Origin: CAWFGW01 sp963849955
Lineage (GTDB): Bacteria > Bacteroidota > Bacteroidia > Cytophagales > JAAEPT01
Direction: 5' to 3'
NCBI GenBank assembly: GCA_963849955.1
Contig: CAWKJU010000001.1
Span: 62,001 to 126,000, forward strand
Length of the DNA stretch: 64,000 nt
Shown: positions 46,697 through 56,933 of the stretch, one piece after another
How positions within the stretch are numbered: the first letter of the stretch is position 1
Layout: each line of letters begins with the position of its first letter
The notes under the pieces: generated by a model
What the model saw: only the letters and a program-made list of their open reading frames with translations
Databases searched by the model: none
Told to the model about the DNA's origin: nothing
Made by a program: the position numbers and the translations under genes

Positions 46697-49255
46697 TTAT
46701 TGTTTGATAATTCGTTGAATAGCACTTTTGCTGTTTTGTTTTAACTCAAGAATATATACTCCCTTATCTATCTCAGAACCAATCAAACAATTACTATTAC
46801 ATAGCCCAGTGGAAATAATTTCACCGAGTGTATTATATATGGTATAAGTTGTTTTTCCTTCAACTTTCAATTGGAGAGTCGTTGAATAGGGGTTAGGGAA
46901 GATACTCACATTGGTTATTAGGGTGTTTTCTAAACCTACTTCTATTATACGTCTGAATTCCATGAAGTGAATATTGAAAGAACCCTCAATAGCATCAAAG
47001 GTTAACTCTTGTTCACCCTTTACTAATTCAATAGTATCAGAAGTAATGGTAATCCAATCAAACCCAGTCTGCCAGTTCCCTGTTATTGGAACCTCTAACG
47101 GGCTTTCAAACAAGGTCGTTCCATCCAGCTTTAAGTTGAGACTAGAGTTTTGAGTTAAATCTCTCCCAGAAGCAACTCGGAAATCAACCACATATTTTCC
47201 AGAATCAGTAACATTAACTGTATATTTAAGCCATTCACCAGAGGCAATCCAACCTACATTGTACCCTCCATCTAGATCATCTGTAGCTTGTATGTCCACA
47301 TCATCTCCATAACGTAGGGTTGCTGTACCTTCGTTTCCTTCATCGGTATCATAATAACTCACACCATTTCCTCCAAAGTCGTATTTTTCGGCTTGAATAA
47401 TACCAGGAATCATAGCGGTGTCACCGTTGAATGGGCCAGGGCATTGTGTAATATTCGTAGTTCCACCAATACAACCACAGTCGTCAATGTAAGCAGTCCC
47501 TTTCCAAGTATTGTCACAATCAAACACGCCACTTGAAGTTAATGTGTAAGTGAGGTAAGGCATTGTATCTCCCTCGGCTGTCATGAAGGCAAAATCAAAA
47601 GCTGAAGTATCTGTAGTAGCACCTGTGTACTCCATGAATAAAACACTTTCCCCTTTGGGTAAATTGAAATTACCAAAGCCAACCAAACTTCCGTTGAGAT
47701 AAATTTGACCAAACCCTATACCTCCACGGCTTATCTTTGTAACTCTTTCCACAGGGTTTATCACATAGAAGCCAATAAAAGATCGCACTCTTGAATCAGA
47801 TTGAGCAATGATACCAGAAGGTTCATTGATTACCGACCAAACATATACTTGGTTGTTCATCATCACGGTGTCTCCTTCATGTGGGGTTGTTGTTGATTTT
47901 GTGCCTCCATACGCCAGAGATGGAGCAAAGGTATAATTGTCATCTTTTACCAATGCTAAGAAAGTTTTATTATCAGTATTATTAATCTCTCCTGGAGTGA
48001 CATCGGTGACAATTAAGTCCGCGGTGAGAGTGGTAATTAAGGTGTCATATACTGCGGTAATAAACAGTTTAAAGTTTCCAGCTTCACCATTTGGTAAGAA
48101 CAGACCAGAGTCAGATACATTTCCTCCGTTACTCATTTCTATGGTATAGGAAACTAATGAGTCAGCGATTAAAGTGTCAGTGTTGAAGACTGAAATGTCG
48201 AATTGGAAATCAGCATCTGATTGGATAATTTCTGGGTTGTTAAATTGGATACTTAAAGTGTTTTCATAAACAGGAAGTTCATAAGTTCTTCGTAGTTCGT
48301 CTCTTACAAAAGTACCTGAAGTAGTGTAGTTAGCGTTAGTCCACTGACCATTTGTTGGTGAACCAAGGGTCAGTGCGGAAGCAGCTTCAGGCTTGTCCAC
48401 AATAGACCAATTACACCAACTTATATCATTGTCGGCTAAAAAATCCCACCATTTTCTGGATTCATCGAAATCTATTTTCCCATCACCATCTGCTTCACAG
48501 ACACCAAATTCTGTTACAAACAAAGGAACATCGCTATCAATAGCGGTTTGTGCTTTGGCTCTTAAAACATCGGTATGGGTAGCTGCATAATAATGAAGCG
48601 TATAAGCTACATTTACATCATCAATGGGGTCATCCGCCACTTCTTCTACTTCTTGTGACCATCTTCTTGTACCACATATTATTAAATTGTCTGGGTCATG
48701 GGCTCTAATTGTATCTATAACAGCTTCACAATAAGGCTTAATGACACCACTCCATGAGACGTTTAGAGGCTCATTATATACTTCATAAATTACATTAGGA
48801 TGATTTCCATATAGCTGAGCCATTTCAGCAAAAAAAGCTTTAGCCTCTGTTTCTTCATTGTGGGCATCGTGACTGTGCCAGTCAATGATGACATATACAC
48901 CCTTTGCTATAGCGGCATCAACTACAGCTATTACTTTGTTTTTTTCTCGTGTAGGATTTGATAGATACGCTCCAGGTGTAATACCCATGGCTGCACGAAT
49001 AACATTTACTTTCCAGTCATCTACAAGGGTATTGACGACATTTGCATTATAATATTTACTGCCTTCCCATTGGCTCCAAAACATGGACATGCCCCTAAGT
49101 TGTGAAGGGTTTCCAGTATTGGTACCAATAATCTTTGATCCTTGAACTTGAAGTGCTCCGTGAATATCTACTGGGGTGAGCATGTTTTGTGCTTGAAGGG
49201 TGCTGACCCCTGAAAGAGCTAAAATAAAGAATAGAATTATGAGTATGTCTTTCAT
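46697..49255 (-). CDS. Secreted GH5 cellulase-like glycoside hydrolase with CBM6 and T9SS sorting domain
   Basis: The 852-residue product has a signal peptide (1-22), then a GH5 TIM barrel (about 30-330). The acid/base Glu162 lies in VIYEVYNEPLN and the nucleophile Glu249 in LFVTEFGVCE; HSH near residue 127 and HYY near residue 221 are further family marks. These enzymes cut beta-1,4-glucans or related polysaccharides. A region of Ig/CARDB-like and unassigned beta domains (about 345-570) follows. Then come a short Cys-rich link (FDCDNTW...DCGCIGG), a CBM6-like domain (about 620-775, IPGIIQAEKYDFGGNGVSYYDTD) and the type A T9SS sorting domain (SIFPNPYSTTLQLKV...GVYILEL). It is monocistronic and divergent from the sensor kinase gene. 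Confidence 0.92.
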   Translation of the reverse strand: MKDILIILFFILALSGVSTLQAQNMLTPVDIHGALQVQGSKIIGTNTGNPSQLRGMSMFWSQWEGSKYYNANVVNTLVDDWKVNVIRAAMGITPGAYLSNPTREKNKVIAVVDAAIAKGVYVIIDWHSHDAHNEETEAKAFFAEMAQLYGNHPNVIYEVYNEPLNVSWSGVIKPYCEAVIDTIRAHDPDNLIICGTRRWSQEVEEVADDPIDDVNVAYTLHYYAATHTDVLRAKAQTAIDSDVPLFVTEFGVCEADGDGKIDFDESRKWWDFLADNDISWCNWSIVDKPEAASALTLGSPTNGQWTNANYTTSGTFVRDELRRTYELPVYENTLSIQFNNPEIIQSDADFQFDISVFNTDTLIADSLVSYTIEMSNGGNVSDSGLFLPNGEAGNFKLFITAVYDTLITTLTADLIVTDVTPGEINNTDNKTFLALVKDDNYTFAPSLAYGGTKSTTTPHEGDTVMMNNQVYVWSVINEPSGIIAQSDSRVRSFIGFYVINPVERVTKISRGGIGFGQIYLNGSLVGFGNFNLPKGESVLFMEYTGATTDTSAFDFAFMTAEGDTMPYLTYTLTSSGVFDCDNTWKGTAYIDDCGCIGGTTNITQCPGPFNGDTAMIPGIIQAEKYDFGGNGVSYYDTDEGNEGTATLRYGDDVDIQATDDLDGGYNVGWIASGEWLKYTVNVTDSGKYVVDFRVASGRDLTQNSSLNLKLDGTTLFESPLEVPITGNWQTGFDWITITSDTIELVKGEQELTFDAIEGSFNIHFMEFRRIIEVGLENTLITNVSIFPNPYSTTLQLKVEGKTTYTIYNTLGEIISTGLCNSNCLIGSEIDKGVYILELKQNSKSAIQRIIKQ

Positions 49256-49564
49256 ATTATTTTTTTATGATTTAAACTATAATTATAACCAACCTATGGC
49301 TCAATTAGTTTGTTTTTAAAACTAATTGAGAAGCTGTATAATGTATTTATCACTTATTTATCTCTATTTTATAACACTTAATTTTTATTTAATAACATAT
49401 TCAGTGGTTTTATTGGGGTTGTTTTACTTTGATTAGTGCGCTAAAAATTAGAATTAATTAAAATCAGCATATATTTTCCAATATGCCTCCTATAATTTAA
49501 TGGGATACATTTAAAAAAAGGATAAATTTGAATCGGTAATTCAAAAAAAGCAAAAATTCATTTA
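49256..49564. other. AT-rich divergent spacer between the GH5 and sensor kinase genes
   Basis: The 309-nt gap has no open frame with coding character. It must hold both promoters. TAAATTTG at 49523-49530 is a full -7 match for the kinase gene, with only a TTTA 23 nt upstream as a -33 box. I saw no strong palindrome or repeat. Confidence 0.5.
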
Positions 49565-51409
49565 ATGAGAAAATTACTAGTAGGGTTATATTTCTTATTG
49601 ACATTTTCACTTTTTGCTTCTGAAAATGTCCCTGCTTATACTTTTTTGACCGATGAAGTTCAAGATGTATTTATTTTTAAAAAAAGAATCGCAGTATTTC
49701 AAGATTCTCTGGAGAATTTGACTTTTAATCAAATTTATAAAAGTAAAGAAAATCTGTTTACGTTGAGTAAACAACGAAATCTGATAAACGAGGATAAAGA
49801 AAGTACGTATTGGCTGTATTTTGTAGTAGTAAATCACTCTAAAAATTCCAACTTTAGGTTGGAATTGTATGATTTTGACATAGATGAAATCACCTTTTTT
49901 TCTCCTCAAACCGATGGTACCGTTAAAGTTGAACATGCTGGTTTTTCACTTCCATTTTATACTAGAACTACTTATCATAAAAACCCCGGGTTTGATCTGC
50001 AATTGGATCCGCAGGAAAAAAGTGAGGTGTTTCTTAAAATTAAATCTAAGCAAACAAATATTTTAAAACCTGTCATACGGCATTATCAAAGTTTTATTAC
50101 TTATGGGTTAAAAGAATATTTGATTTTAGGTGTTTTTTATGGTTTGGTATTGCTCATTTTAATCTATAATCTTATCTATTTTTTGATTTTAAGAGCTTTG
50201 CATTATCTCTATTATGTGTTATATGGTGGATGTTTGTTAATCTACTTGTTGACCCAAAATGGTATGGGGTTTCAGTTTTTATGGCCATCATATCCACAAC
50301 TCAACCCCTATATCGATTGTATAAGTTTATCTTTTAGTGTTGTGTTTTTACTGCTTTTTTGCAATAGTTATTTAAGATTAAAAGTATTTCATCCTCAATC
50401 TTATCGATTAGTAGGGTTTGCTATTGTGTTAAAAATAGTTTTGTTATTTACGCAGTTGATTTACAATGCTGATTTGGTTTATAACATTATCGATTTCTTA
50501 TTTTTTCAACTTTGTTTTGCTTTTGGCATAATGGCTTATAAAGGACGGTACGAAAAAATCAAGTGGTTTTTAATGGCCTTTATCGTGTTCAACTCTTCCG
50601 TTTTTATATCAATGGGTGAAAGTTATGGGGTGATCTCTTCTAACATCTTATCAGTTTATTCACTTAATATCGGATTACTTTTACAATTTGTGTTTTTCTC
50701 GATAGGAATAGCAGAATCGATAAGGGATAGTGATCGTGAAAAGCAAAAAGTACTGATTGAACTGTTGCAAATGAGGGAAAAGAATGAGGCTTTACGACTT
50801 ACGGAGTTGAAAAGGCAGATGAATCCACATTTCATTTTTAATGCATTGAACTCTATTCAGAGTAAAATACTGACAGATAAAAAAAATGAAGCCTCTAAGT
50901 TTTTGATTTTATTTTCCAAACTCATTCGCAAGAACCTTGAAATTTCGGATGTTGAATTTATTACTCTTGACGAAGAGTTAAGTAATATTGAAGTGTATTT
51001 GGAAATTGAAAATATGCGATTAGGCGATTCGTTTAGTTATCAATTCATAGTAGATGAAAATGTAGCTACTGACACGATTAAAATACCTACTTTTTTGATT
51101 CAGCCTTTAGTTGAGAACGCAATTTGGCATGGTCTAATGCCTTTAGAAACTGAAAAAAAATTGTCGATAGAGATAAAGAAAGAAGGTGGTTTTTTGAAAA
51201 TTCGAATTATTGATAATGGAATTGGTATACAAAAGTCTCAAGCAATGAAAAGAGACAAATCATATCATACCTCTAAAGGATTAGGTTTGATTGTAGAGCG
51301 ACTAGAATTAATCAGTAAAAAATTAAATAAAAGAAATTCACTTCAGTTTTTAGATAATGATTTAGATAAAAACTGTGGTACACAAGCACTTTTGACTCTT
51401 GAAATATGA
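49565..51409 (+). CDS. 7TM-DISM sensor histidine kinase of the LytS/YehU type
   Basis: This 614-residue protein has a signal peptide, an extracellular 7TMR-DISM ext2-type beta domain (about 25-170, containing STYWLYFVVVNHSKNSNFRLELYDFDIDEI) and seven membrane helices (about 180-395). A short coiled coil and a His_kinase domain of the LytS family follow: LKRQMNPHFIFNALNSIQSKI with the phospho-His, then a HATPase with PLVENAIWHGLMP and IIDNGIGI...SKGLGLIVERLE. The external domain probably binds a carbohydrate-type or other small ligand. The stop overlaps the LytTR regulator gene by 4 nt, so the two form a pair. It sits among secreted polysaccharide and protein hydrolases, which it may control. 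Confidence 0.92.
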   Translation: MRKLLVGLYFLLTFSLFASENVPAYTFLTDEVQDVFIFKKRIAVFQDSLENLTFNQIYKSKENLFTLSKQRNLINEDKESTYWLYFVVVNHSKNSNFRLELYDFDIDEITFFSPQTDGTVKVEHAGFSLPFYTRTTYHKNPGFDLQLDPQEKSEVFLKIKSKQTNILKPVIRHYQSFITYGLKEYLILGVFYGLVLLILIYNLIYFLILRALHYLYYVLYGGCLLIYLLTQNGMGFQFLWPSYPQLNPYIDCISLSFSVVFLLLFCNSYLRLKVFHPQSYRLVGFAIVLKIVLLFTQLIYNADLVYNIIDFLFFQLCFAFGIMAYKGRYEKIKWFLMAFIVFNSSVFISMGESYGVISSNILSVYSLNIGLLLQFVFFSIGIAESIRDSDREKQKVLIELLQMREKNEALRLTELKRQMNPHFIFNALNSIQSKILTDKKNEASKFLILFSKLIRKNLEISDVEFITLDEELSNIEVYLEIENMRLGDSFSYQFIVDENVATDTIKIPTFLIQPLVENAIWHGLMPLETEKKLSIEIKKEGGFLKIRIIDNGIGIQKSQAMKRDKSYHTSKGLGLIVERLELISKKLNKRNSLQFLDNDLDKNCGTQALLTLEI

Positions 51410-52152
51410 ATAAGATTTTTACAGCTATAATAATAGATGACGAACAGGATGGAAGAGTGGTACTTCAATCGCTGATACAGGAGCATTGTCCCGAGGTTGA
51501 AATAATAAAGTTATGTAACTCAGCACAGGAAGGGGTAGAGGCCATACATCAATTGACACCTGATATTGTGTTTTTGGACATCAGTATGCCTCATATGAGT
51601 GGTTTTTCGGTATTAGATAAGGTGAAGGAGGTGAAGTTTAACCTTATTTTTGTTACTGCATATGATGATTATGCGTTAAAGGCGATAAAACATGCGGCTA
51701 TAGATTATTTGTTAAAACCAGTCGATTACAATGAGTTGATAGTTGCAGTCAACCGATGTATTGAATTAAATAAAGCTTTAAACAGTGAAAAAATTACACA
51801 CTTTATTGATTCATTGGCATCAGACCAAATCGAAAAGGTGATTTTACCTGTTAGGGAAGGTTATGTTTTTGTAAATGTAAAAGAAATCATACGATGTGAG
51901 GCAAATAGTAACTATACTGTTTTGTATTTGTTGGATGGAGAGAAGCATGTGGTATCAAAAACGTTGAAAGATTTTGAATCCCAGCTTTCCAATAAATCTT
52001 TTTTTAGAATTCATAAGTCCCATTTGATTAACCTATCCTATTTAAAAAAATATACGAAAGGTGATGGTGGTACAGTAACAATGGTTGATGATGCTGAACT
52101 TGATGTCTCGCGGAGGAATAAAGAAGAATTTTTAAAAATGCTGAGCTTATAG
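51406..52152 (+). CDS. LytTR-family response regulator
   Basis: The 248-residue product has a receiver domain (1-125) with IIDDEQDG, the phospho-Asp in DIVFLDISMPHMSG, and the TAYDDYALKAIKHAAIDYLLKPVD end with conserved Lys. A LytTR DNA-binding domain (about 140-248) contains YVFVNVKEIIRCEANSNYTVLYLLDGEKHVVSKTL and FFRIHKSHLINLSYL. It is coupled to the 7TM-DISM kinase gene by a 4-nt overlap, making a complete two-component system. LytTR proteins bind direct repeats about 9-10 nt long; the downstream metalloprotease gene is a natural candidate target, but I did not find a convincing repeat. Confidence 0.95.
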   Translation: MNKIFTAIIIDDEQDGRVVLQSLIQEHCPEVEIIKLCNSAQEGVEAIHQLTPDIVFLDISMPHMSGFSVLDKVKEVKFNLIFVTAYDDYALKAIKHAAIDYLLKPVDYNELIVAVNRCIELNKALNSEKITHFIDSLASDQIEKVILPVREGYVFVNVKEIIRCEANSNYTVLYLLDGEKHVVSKTLKDFESQLSNKSFFRIHKSHLINLSYLKKYTKGDGGTVTMVDDAELDVSRRNKEEFLKMLSL

Positions 52153-52297
52153 TTCTCCTATCACTAATTAACTTCTACCGTTTACATTTCATTTCTTGCC
52201 GAAGAATCATTACTAGATTTTGGGTTACTTTAAAAATTATTTTTGAAGCTGGGAACTCGATTTTAGCTTTCCCTTTTTTAAACTAAACCAAAATAAA

Positions 52298-55200
52298 ATG
52301 AAAAAGAGACTATTACTTTTTGGAGCCGCATTATTTATGCTCTTCAATGGTGCCATGGCACAATCAACTATTATTAAGGGACTCACCGTTATAGTGGAGT
52401 TTGCCGATAAACCTTTTATTGAATCAGAAGACTCCGTGGCTTTGATGATGAACCAAACGGATTTTTCTGGTTGGGGAAATGAAGGATCGGTTAAAGACTT
52501 CTTTTTTACACAATCAAATGGTACTGTATTAATTACAAGTGAAGTAATACGAGTTGCTTTACCCTTCAATAGAAATGCTTATTATGGCGACAATGCGACT
52601 CGGAAAGATATTTCAGATGTAGTAGATGCTATAAATGCTAAATACCCAACAGGGTTTAATAACCTTAGTCTTAAAGATGATAATTCACTTGTACACTTTC
52701 ACTTATTAACGAAAGGGGGAGGTGGTGCTTGGGCCTTTGGTCCACAGCCTGGCAGTAATACCATCAAAAACAATGGGCAAAATGTGTTGGTTAAAACAGG
52801 TAATATCACCAACTATGATGCGAACGAACAACCACAGCACAACACCATATGCCATGAAATGGGTCATAATGTAATGGGGTCGGCCCGATCACTATAATAC
52901 CGCCTGGAGTAACTTAGGGAATTATGCAGTGATGGCTAGTGCTGGAAATAGAAAACAACCACAAATGATTAACCCAGCTTTACGATTACAAAAAGGTTGG
53001 CTTAAGTCTATTAATATTCGTTATGAACAAAATTCTTATACTATAGAGGTTGGTTCAAATAACTATGATACCGTGTTTAAATACACTAATCCATTAAACC
53101 CAAAAGAGTATTTATTGCTTTATCCGACTACCTATGGTAAATATTTTCAAAAATATCTTAGTACAACAGCGGTAGCAGATCAAGGCTTAGCGATCTATTA
53201 TGTAGATGAAGAAGGTGGTATGGATAAATCAGGAGTAAATACTGATTACAAAATCAAATTAATCACAGCAGACAACGTAGATGAATTACATAATGAAGAT
53301 TTGAGGTTTGCATCAAATAACAATGATATTCGAGGAGATTTCAATGATTTGTATGACAATGTGAAGAATAGTTTTCCTGCAGGTACTCCTTTCAGATGGA
53401 AAGACGGTGGTGAGTTTGGGTTACATTTAAGTAACATATCAGCACCAGGTGCTACTATGCGGTTTACAGTAGATTCTCGTGGTGGTAATAGACACTTGGT
53501 AACTTCGGACAAAAATGGAGACGTTTTTCCAAAAGGCGTAGTGAGAGAACTTACTCCAGTAACGTATAGAATTAGACCAAACCCTGGTTATGAAATTAAT
53601 ACGGTAAAAGTAAATGGTGAGGTAACCACAGTAACTGGTAATACCTTCATAGTAGGAACAGGTATAAAACGCGTTGAAGTAAGCTACAAAAGAAAAGCTG
53701 ATCAATCGCCTTTGCCTGCCCCATGGAAATCAGTAAACATTGGTTCACAAACTCCAGCAGGTTTTACTGCATTTGATTCGGATTCAAGCAGATTTTTGCT
53801 AGAATCTAACTCTGGCGACATTTGGGGTTCTAACGATAATTTTAGTTTTATCTATCAAAAAGTAGCTGGAGATGCTACTTTAATCGCAAGAATTACTTCA
53901 ATGAGCCGAATCAACAATTGGAGTAAAGCTGGAGTTATGATTCGCGAAAGCTTAAGTTCGAATGCTGCCTATTCCATGTTGATGAAAACGCCAAGCAATC
54001 ACTCAAGAGTACAACAAAGATCTGCTACTGGTGCAAATGCTACAGATAACCCAAATGGCATAGAAGATCTTCATTATTATAATTTATATCGATGGTTAAA
54101 AGTAGAAAGAAAAGGTGATGTCATTACTAGTTATGTATCTCGAAATAAAACGAGCTGGACAAAGCTAGGCGAGCAAACTATCGAAATGGGTAATGAAGTG
54201 TATATCGGGTTGGCTGTAAGTGGACAAAATGAAAGTGAAGCAACCATTGCTCAATTTGAAAATGTATCGGTAGTTAATCCAAATATAAAACCAACAGTGA
54301 GCTTTACCACACCAGTTGAAGGTAGCCATTTTTATCCTACTCCAGATACTTTAACTGTAAAAGTAGATGCCTTTGATACAGATGGTTACATAACTAAAGT
54401 TGAGTTCCGTGATAATCTTCATGGCTTGGTTGGTGTGGATTCTGTAGCGCCATATAGTATGAATTTTGGTTTTGCCGAAGCGGGATTCTATTATATCTCA
54501 GCTAAAGCAATAGATAATAGAGGAGATTATGGGTTTGCACTAACAAGTGTGACAATTGATGAGTGGCCTGTTAATGAAAAGCCATTAATTGCTATAAGTT
54601 CACCTGCTAAGAATCAGACTTCCTTAGCTCCAGCAACTATTATAATTGATGCTGCTGCATTTGATCCAGATGGCACAGTGGCCAAAGTTGATTTCTTTAT
54701 GGGTAGTACTTTGTTAGGTACGGATTACTCAGCTCCATATAATTTTGTGTGGAACAATGTGAGTGCAGGTACCTATAATATTGTAGGAAAAGTGACAGAT
54801 AATCAAGGAGAGTATAGCTATGATGTCATCTATGGTATAGTAGTTACAAACTCTGCAGCTAATATCATTGGTTCAGTATGTGGATCCAATAACGCGACTT
54901 TAACCTACGAAGTGTCCCCATCTAAAAAGGCAAATGCAACTGGCTTTAACTGGTGGTATACGGGTTCTTCCAATGGCATTATACCAATAAGTGGTAATGC
55001 GTCAAAGGTTAACTTATATACAGGCAGTAATTTTAGTTCAGGACAGGTTTGTGTAGGGATAAATTACAACGGAGCTCCTTGGTATGCTAATTATTGTGTG
55101 AATGTCGACAAATGTTCATCTGCCCGAGTAGGTGAGTTTGAAGCAGATGTAAGTAAAGCAATTAGCTATCCAAATCCATTTACTTCGGAAACAGTGATCC

Positions 55201-55379
55201 AGATTCCTGTAACGACAGCAGCAGCTGAGGTTCAGGTGTATGATGCAAATGGCGTCTTAATGTTATCTGAAAAATCAACTGGAGAATTTAGATTTGGAAA
55301 TGATTTTGAATCAGGTATATACTTAGTGAAAATCAGTTATGATGGAAAATCTGAAACGATAAAAGTCATGAAACAATAA
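52298..55379 (+). pseudogene. M6-family secreted metalloprotease with T9SS domain, split by a one-base insertion
   Basis: Two frames, 52298-52897 and the one resuming before 52929, together encode about 1026 residues. The first has a signal peptide and ends just after the zinc motif HEMGHNVMG (HExxH, residues 186-190). Removing the C at 52881 restores the frame and gives GWPDHYNTAWSNLGNYAVMAS, matching the second M6 protein in this window (HENGH...WPDLYS...CVMAS). Further domains: DUF1349-like concanavalin fold (about NIGSQTPAGF), two Ig-like modules (TVKVDAFDTDGYITKVEFRD and IDAAAFDPDGTVAKVDFFMG), and a type A T9SS sorting domain (SYPNPFTSETV...GIYLVKI). It is a true frameshift or a sequence error. 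Confidence 0.9.
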
Positions 55380-55401
55380 CTTCAAAGAAGTTAAGTTAAA
55401 G

Positions 55402-55436
55402 AAAGCCACATCGAGAATTCTCGATGTGGCTTTTTT
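55402..55436 (+). terminator. Intrinsic terminator after the M6 gene
   Basis: AAAGCCACATCGAGAA (55402-55417) and TTCTCGATGTGGCTTT form a perfect stem with no large loop, followed by a T-run. Confidence 0.92.
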
Positions 55437-55491
55437 ATTTTAAGGCGCGAAATTTTAAACTTAAAAATTGTTGTAATACATCGAAGAAAAC

Positions 55492-55524
55492 AAAACCACT
55501 TCTGAGTAATCGGAAGTGGTTTTT
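55492..55524 (+). terminator. Second terminator-like hairpin
   Basis: AAAACCACTTC (55492-55502) and GAAGTGGTTTT (55513-55523) pair around a 10-nt loop, with a T-run. It lies 56 nt after the first terminator, so it is either a backup or the end of a separate short transcript. Confidence 0.7.
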
Positions 55525-55806
55525 AGCTGGTTGAAAGTACAGTCTCGATTTTTATCGAAGAAATTTGTTTAAAGGCATTCTGTGAAAATGGGTTTTAAAC
55601 TATTTTAATACCTGAACTTAGAAAAAGTATACGCTATTATCGCCAGAGAGTTGTCCGGTGTAGTTTTTTTATTAATTTCTAGTGTTTTCCTTCATTACAA
55701 TTTTTTTATACAATTAATAATTCAGTGAAAAATTTGAAATTAATTCATAAGATATCTGAATATAAATGGTAACTTTTTTCTTAGTGATGAAAGTGACTAT
55801 AATAAA

Positions 55807-56790
55807 GTGAAACATACAGATTCAAATCAGATTGAAGACAATGCTACCAAACTACGTTTTAAAAAATGGTGGATAGCCAGTGCTTTCTTATTCGGGGCAG
55901 TAGGCATCGTTTTCTTAATGAAATATGAAGCCAAAGAAGAGGAGCTTCCGCCAAAAAAAATAAAGAAAGAAGAAATTTTTGTCTCTCAAAAAGTACGGCA
56001 GGGTGACAGAATTTTAGATACCATTCAGGACCTCATCATCTCGAGAGAAAAAGTGGCACCAGAAAAAAAGACCGAAGCAAAAACATCTACGAAGGAAATA
56101 GAAGCCTCAGGTTCACCAAATAATGAACCTGAAAATAAGTTGACATCAAAAAAAGGGGAGAATTCAAAGCCCTTAAAAGAGAAGTCGACTACAACTATAA
56201 AGCAAGAGGTTGTTGTAAAAAAAGACTCCCTAACAAACATGAAAAATCCAGAAAAACTTGATGTTGGTGATCCTTGCATAACAACGGTTATAAAAGCGAA
56301 GCCAATGATTTCACCTGCTTGTGAAGGGGAACGGAATGGTGGCTTTTACTTAGATGTTGAAGCTGTTTCTGGTGGCAAATCACCATACCACTATTCTTTT
56401 GATGGAGCTAAAGTAAGATTAGTAACACAAAATGGAATAAAATACGACAACCTTGCAGCGGGTAATTATATGCTTGTTTTAGCTGATGCGGATAGCTGCA
56501 TGGGTTCGGTTGTGATTGTGGTTAATGAAAAAGTGTGCATGGAAGAACGACAGTTTTCTTTTAACCCTACCAAAAAATCGCTTCGAATTACGTTACAACA
56601 CTCGGATGATGGGGTAGTTGAAATTCGATCTGAAACAGGGATGCGTGTGTTTAAACAAGAAGTTCAAACAGCATTTGAGTGGGATGGTCGTGATGACGAT
56701 GGAAATGAGGTCGCTTCAGGAATTTATCATTTTGTAGTGCGATATTCCAATGGAATTCAAGAACATGGTTTTATTACGGTGATTTATTAA
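55807..56790 (+). CDS. Membrane-anchored SprB-repeat protein with gliding-associated C-terminal-like domain
   Basis: The 327-residue frame starts with GTG. A short cytoplasmic N-terminus is followed by one hydrophobic helix (about residues 18-38, WWIASAFLFGAVGIVFLM). Then comes a Lys/Glu-rich, low-complexity linker (about 45-150). A SprB-like module (about 160-245) reads SPACEGERNGGFYLDVEAVSGGKSPYHYSFDG. The last 75 residues resemble the FlgD-like / type B T9SS sorting domain (FEWDGRDDDGNEVASGIYHFVVRYSNGIQEHGFITVIY). The helix lacks a cleavage site, so the protein looks membrane-anchored rather than freely secreted, which is unusual for this C-terminus. Partner and role are unknown; gliding or T9SS-related envelope work is inferred. 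Confidence 0.75.
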   Translation: MKHTDSNQIEDNATKLRFKKWWIASAFLFGAVGIVFLMKYEAKEEELPPKKIKKEEIFVSQKVRQGDRILDTIQDLIISREKVAPEKKTEAKTSTKEIEASGSPNNEPENKLTSKKGENSKPLKEKSTTTIKQEVVVKKDSLTNMKNPEKLDVGDPCITTVIKAKPMISPACEGERNGGFYLDVEAVSGGKSPYHYSFDGAKVRLVTQNGIKYDNLAAGNYMLVLADADSCMGSVVIVVNEKVCMEERQFSFNPTKKSLRITLQHSDDGVVEIRSETGMRVFKQEVQTAFEWDGRDDDGNEVASGIYHFVVRYSNGIQEHGFITVIY

Positions 56791-56933
56791 ATCGATGTGA
56801 AGAAACAGACTAAGGCCTTAGTGATGCAATACAAATACATTTAGACAAAAGAGAGCGTTTTTACTTCTGTGACCTTCATCCCACTAATTTTCTTATCACG
56901 ATAGGTAATACAGTATTCTACAGGATTAAGAAA

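Larger units (their letters stand above)
55380..55806. other. Spacer with two strong hairpins and no gene
   Basis: The 427-nt gap holds a perfect terminator at 55402-55436, a second hairpin at 55492-55524 and about 280 nt of AT-rich DNA without coding character, which must contain the promoter of the gene at 55807. Confidence 0.6.

Noticed and set aside
56860..56885. GTGACCTTCATCCC as a Crp/Fnr-like site
   Set aside because: One half-site is imperfect, it is not at the regulon spacing to a -7 element, and it lies between convergent genes.
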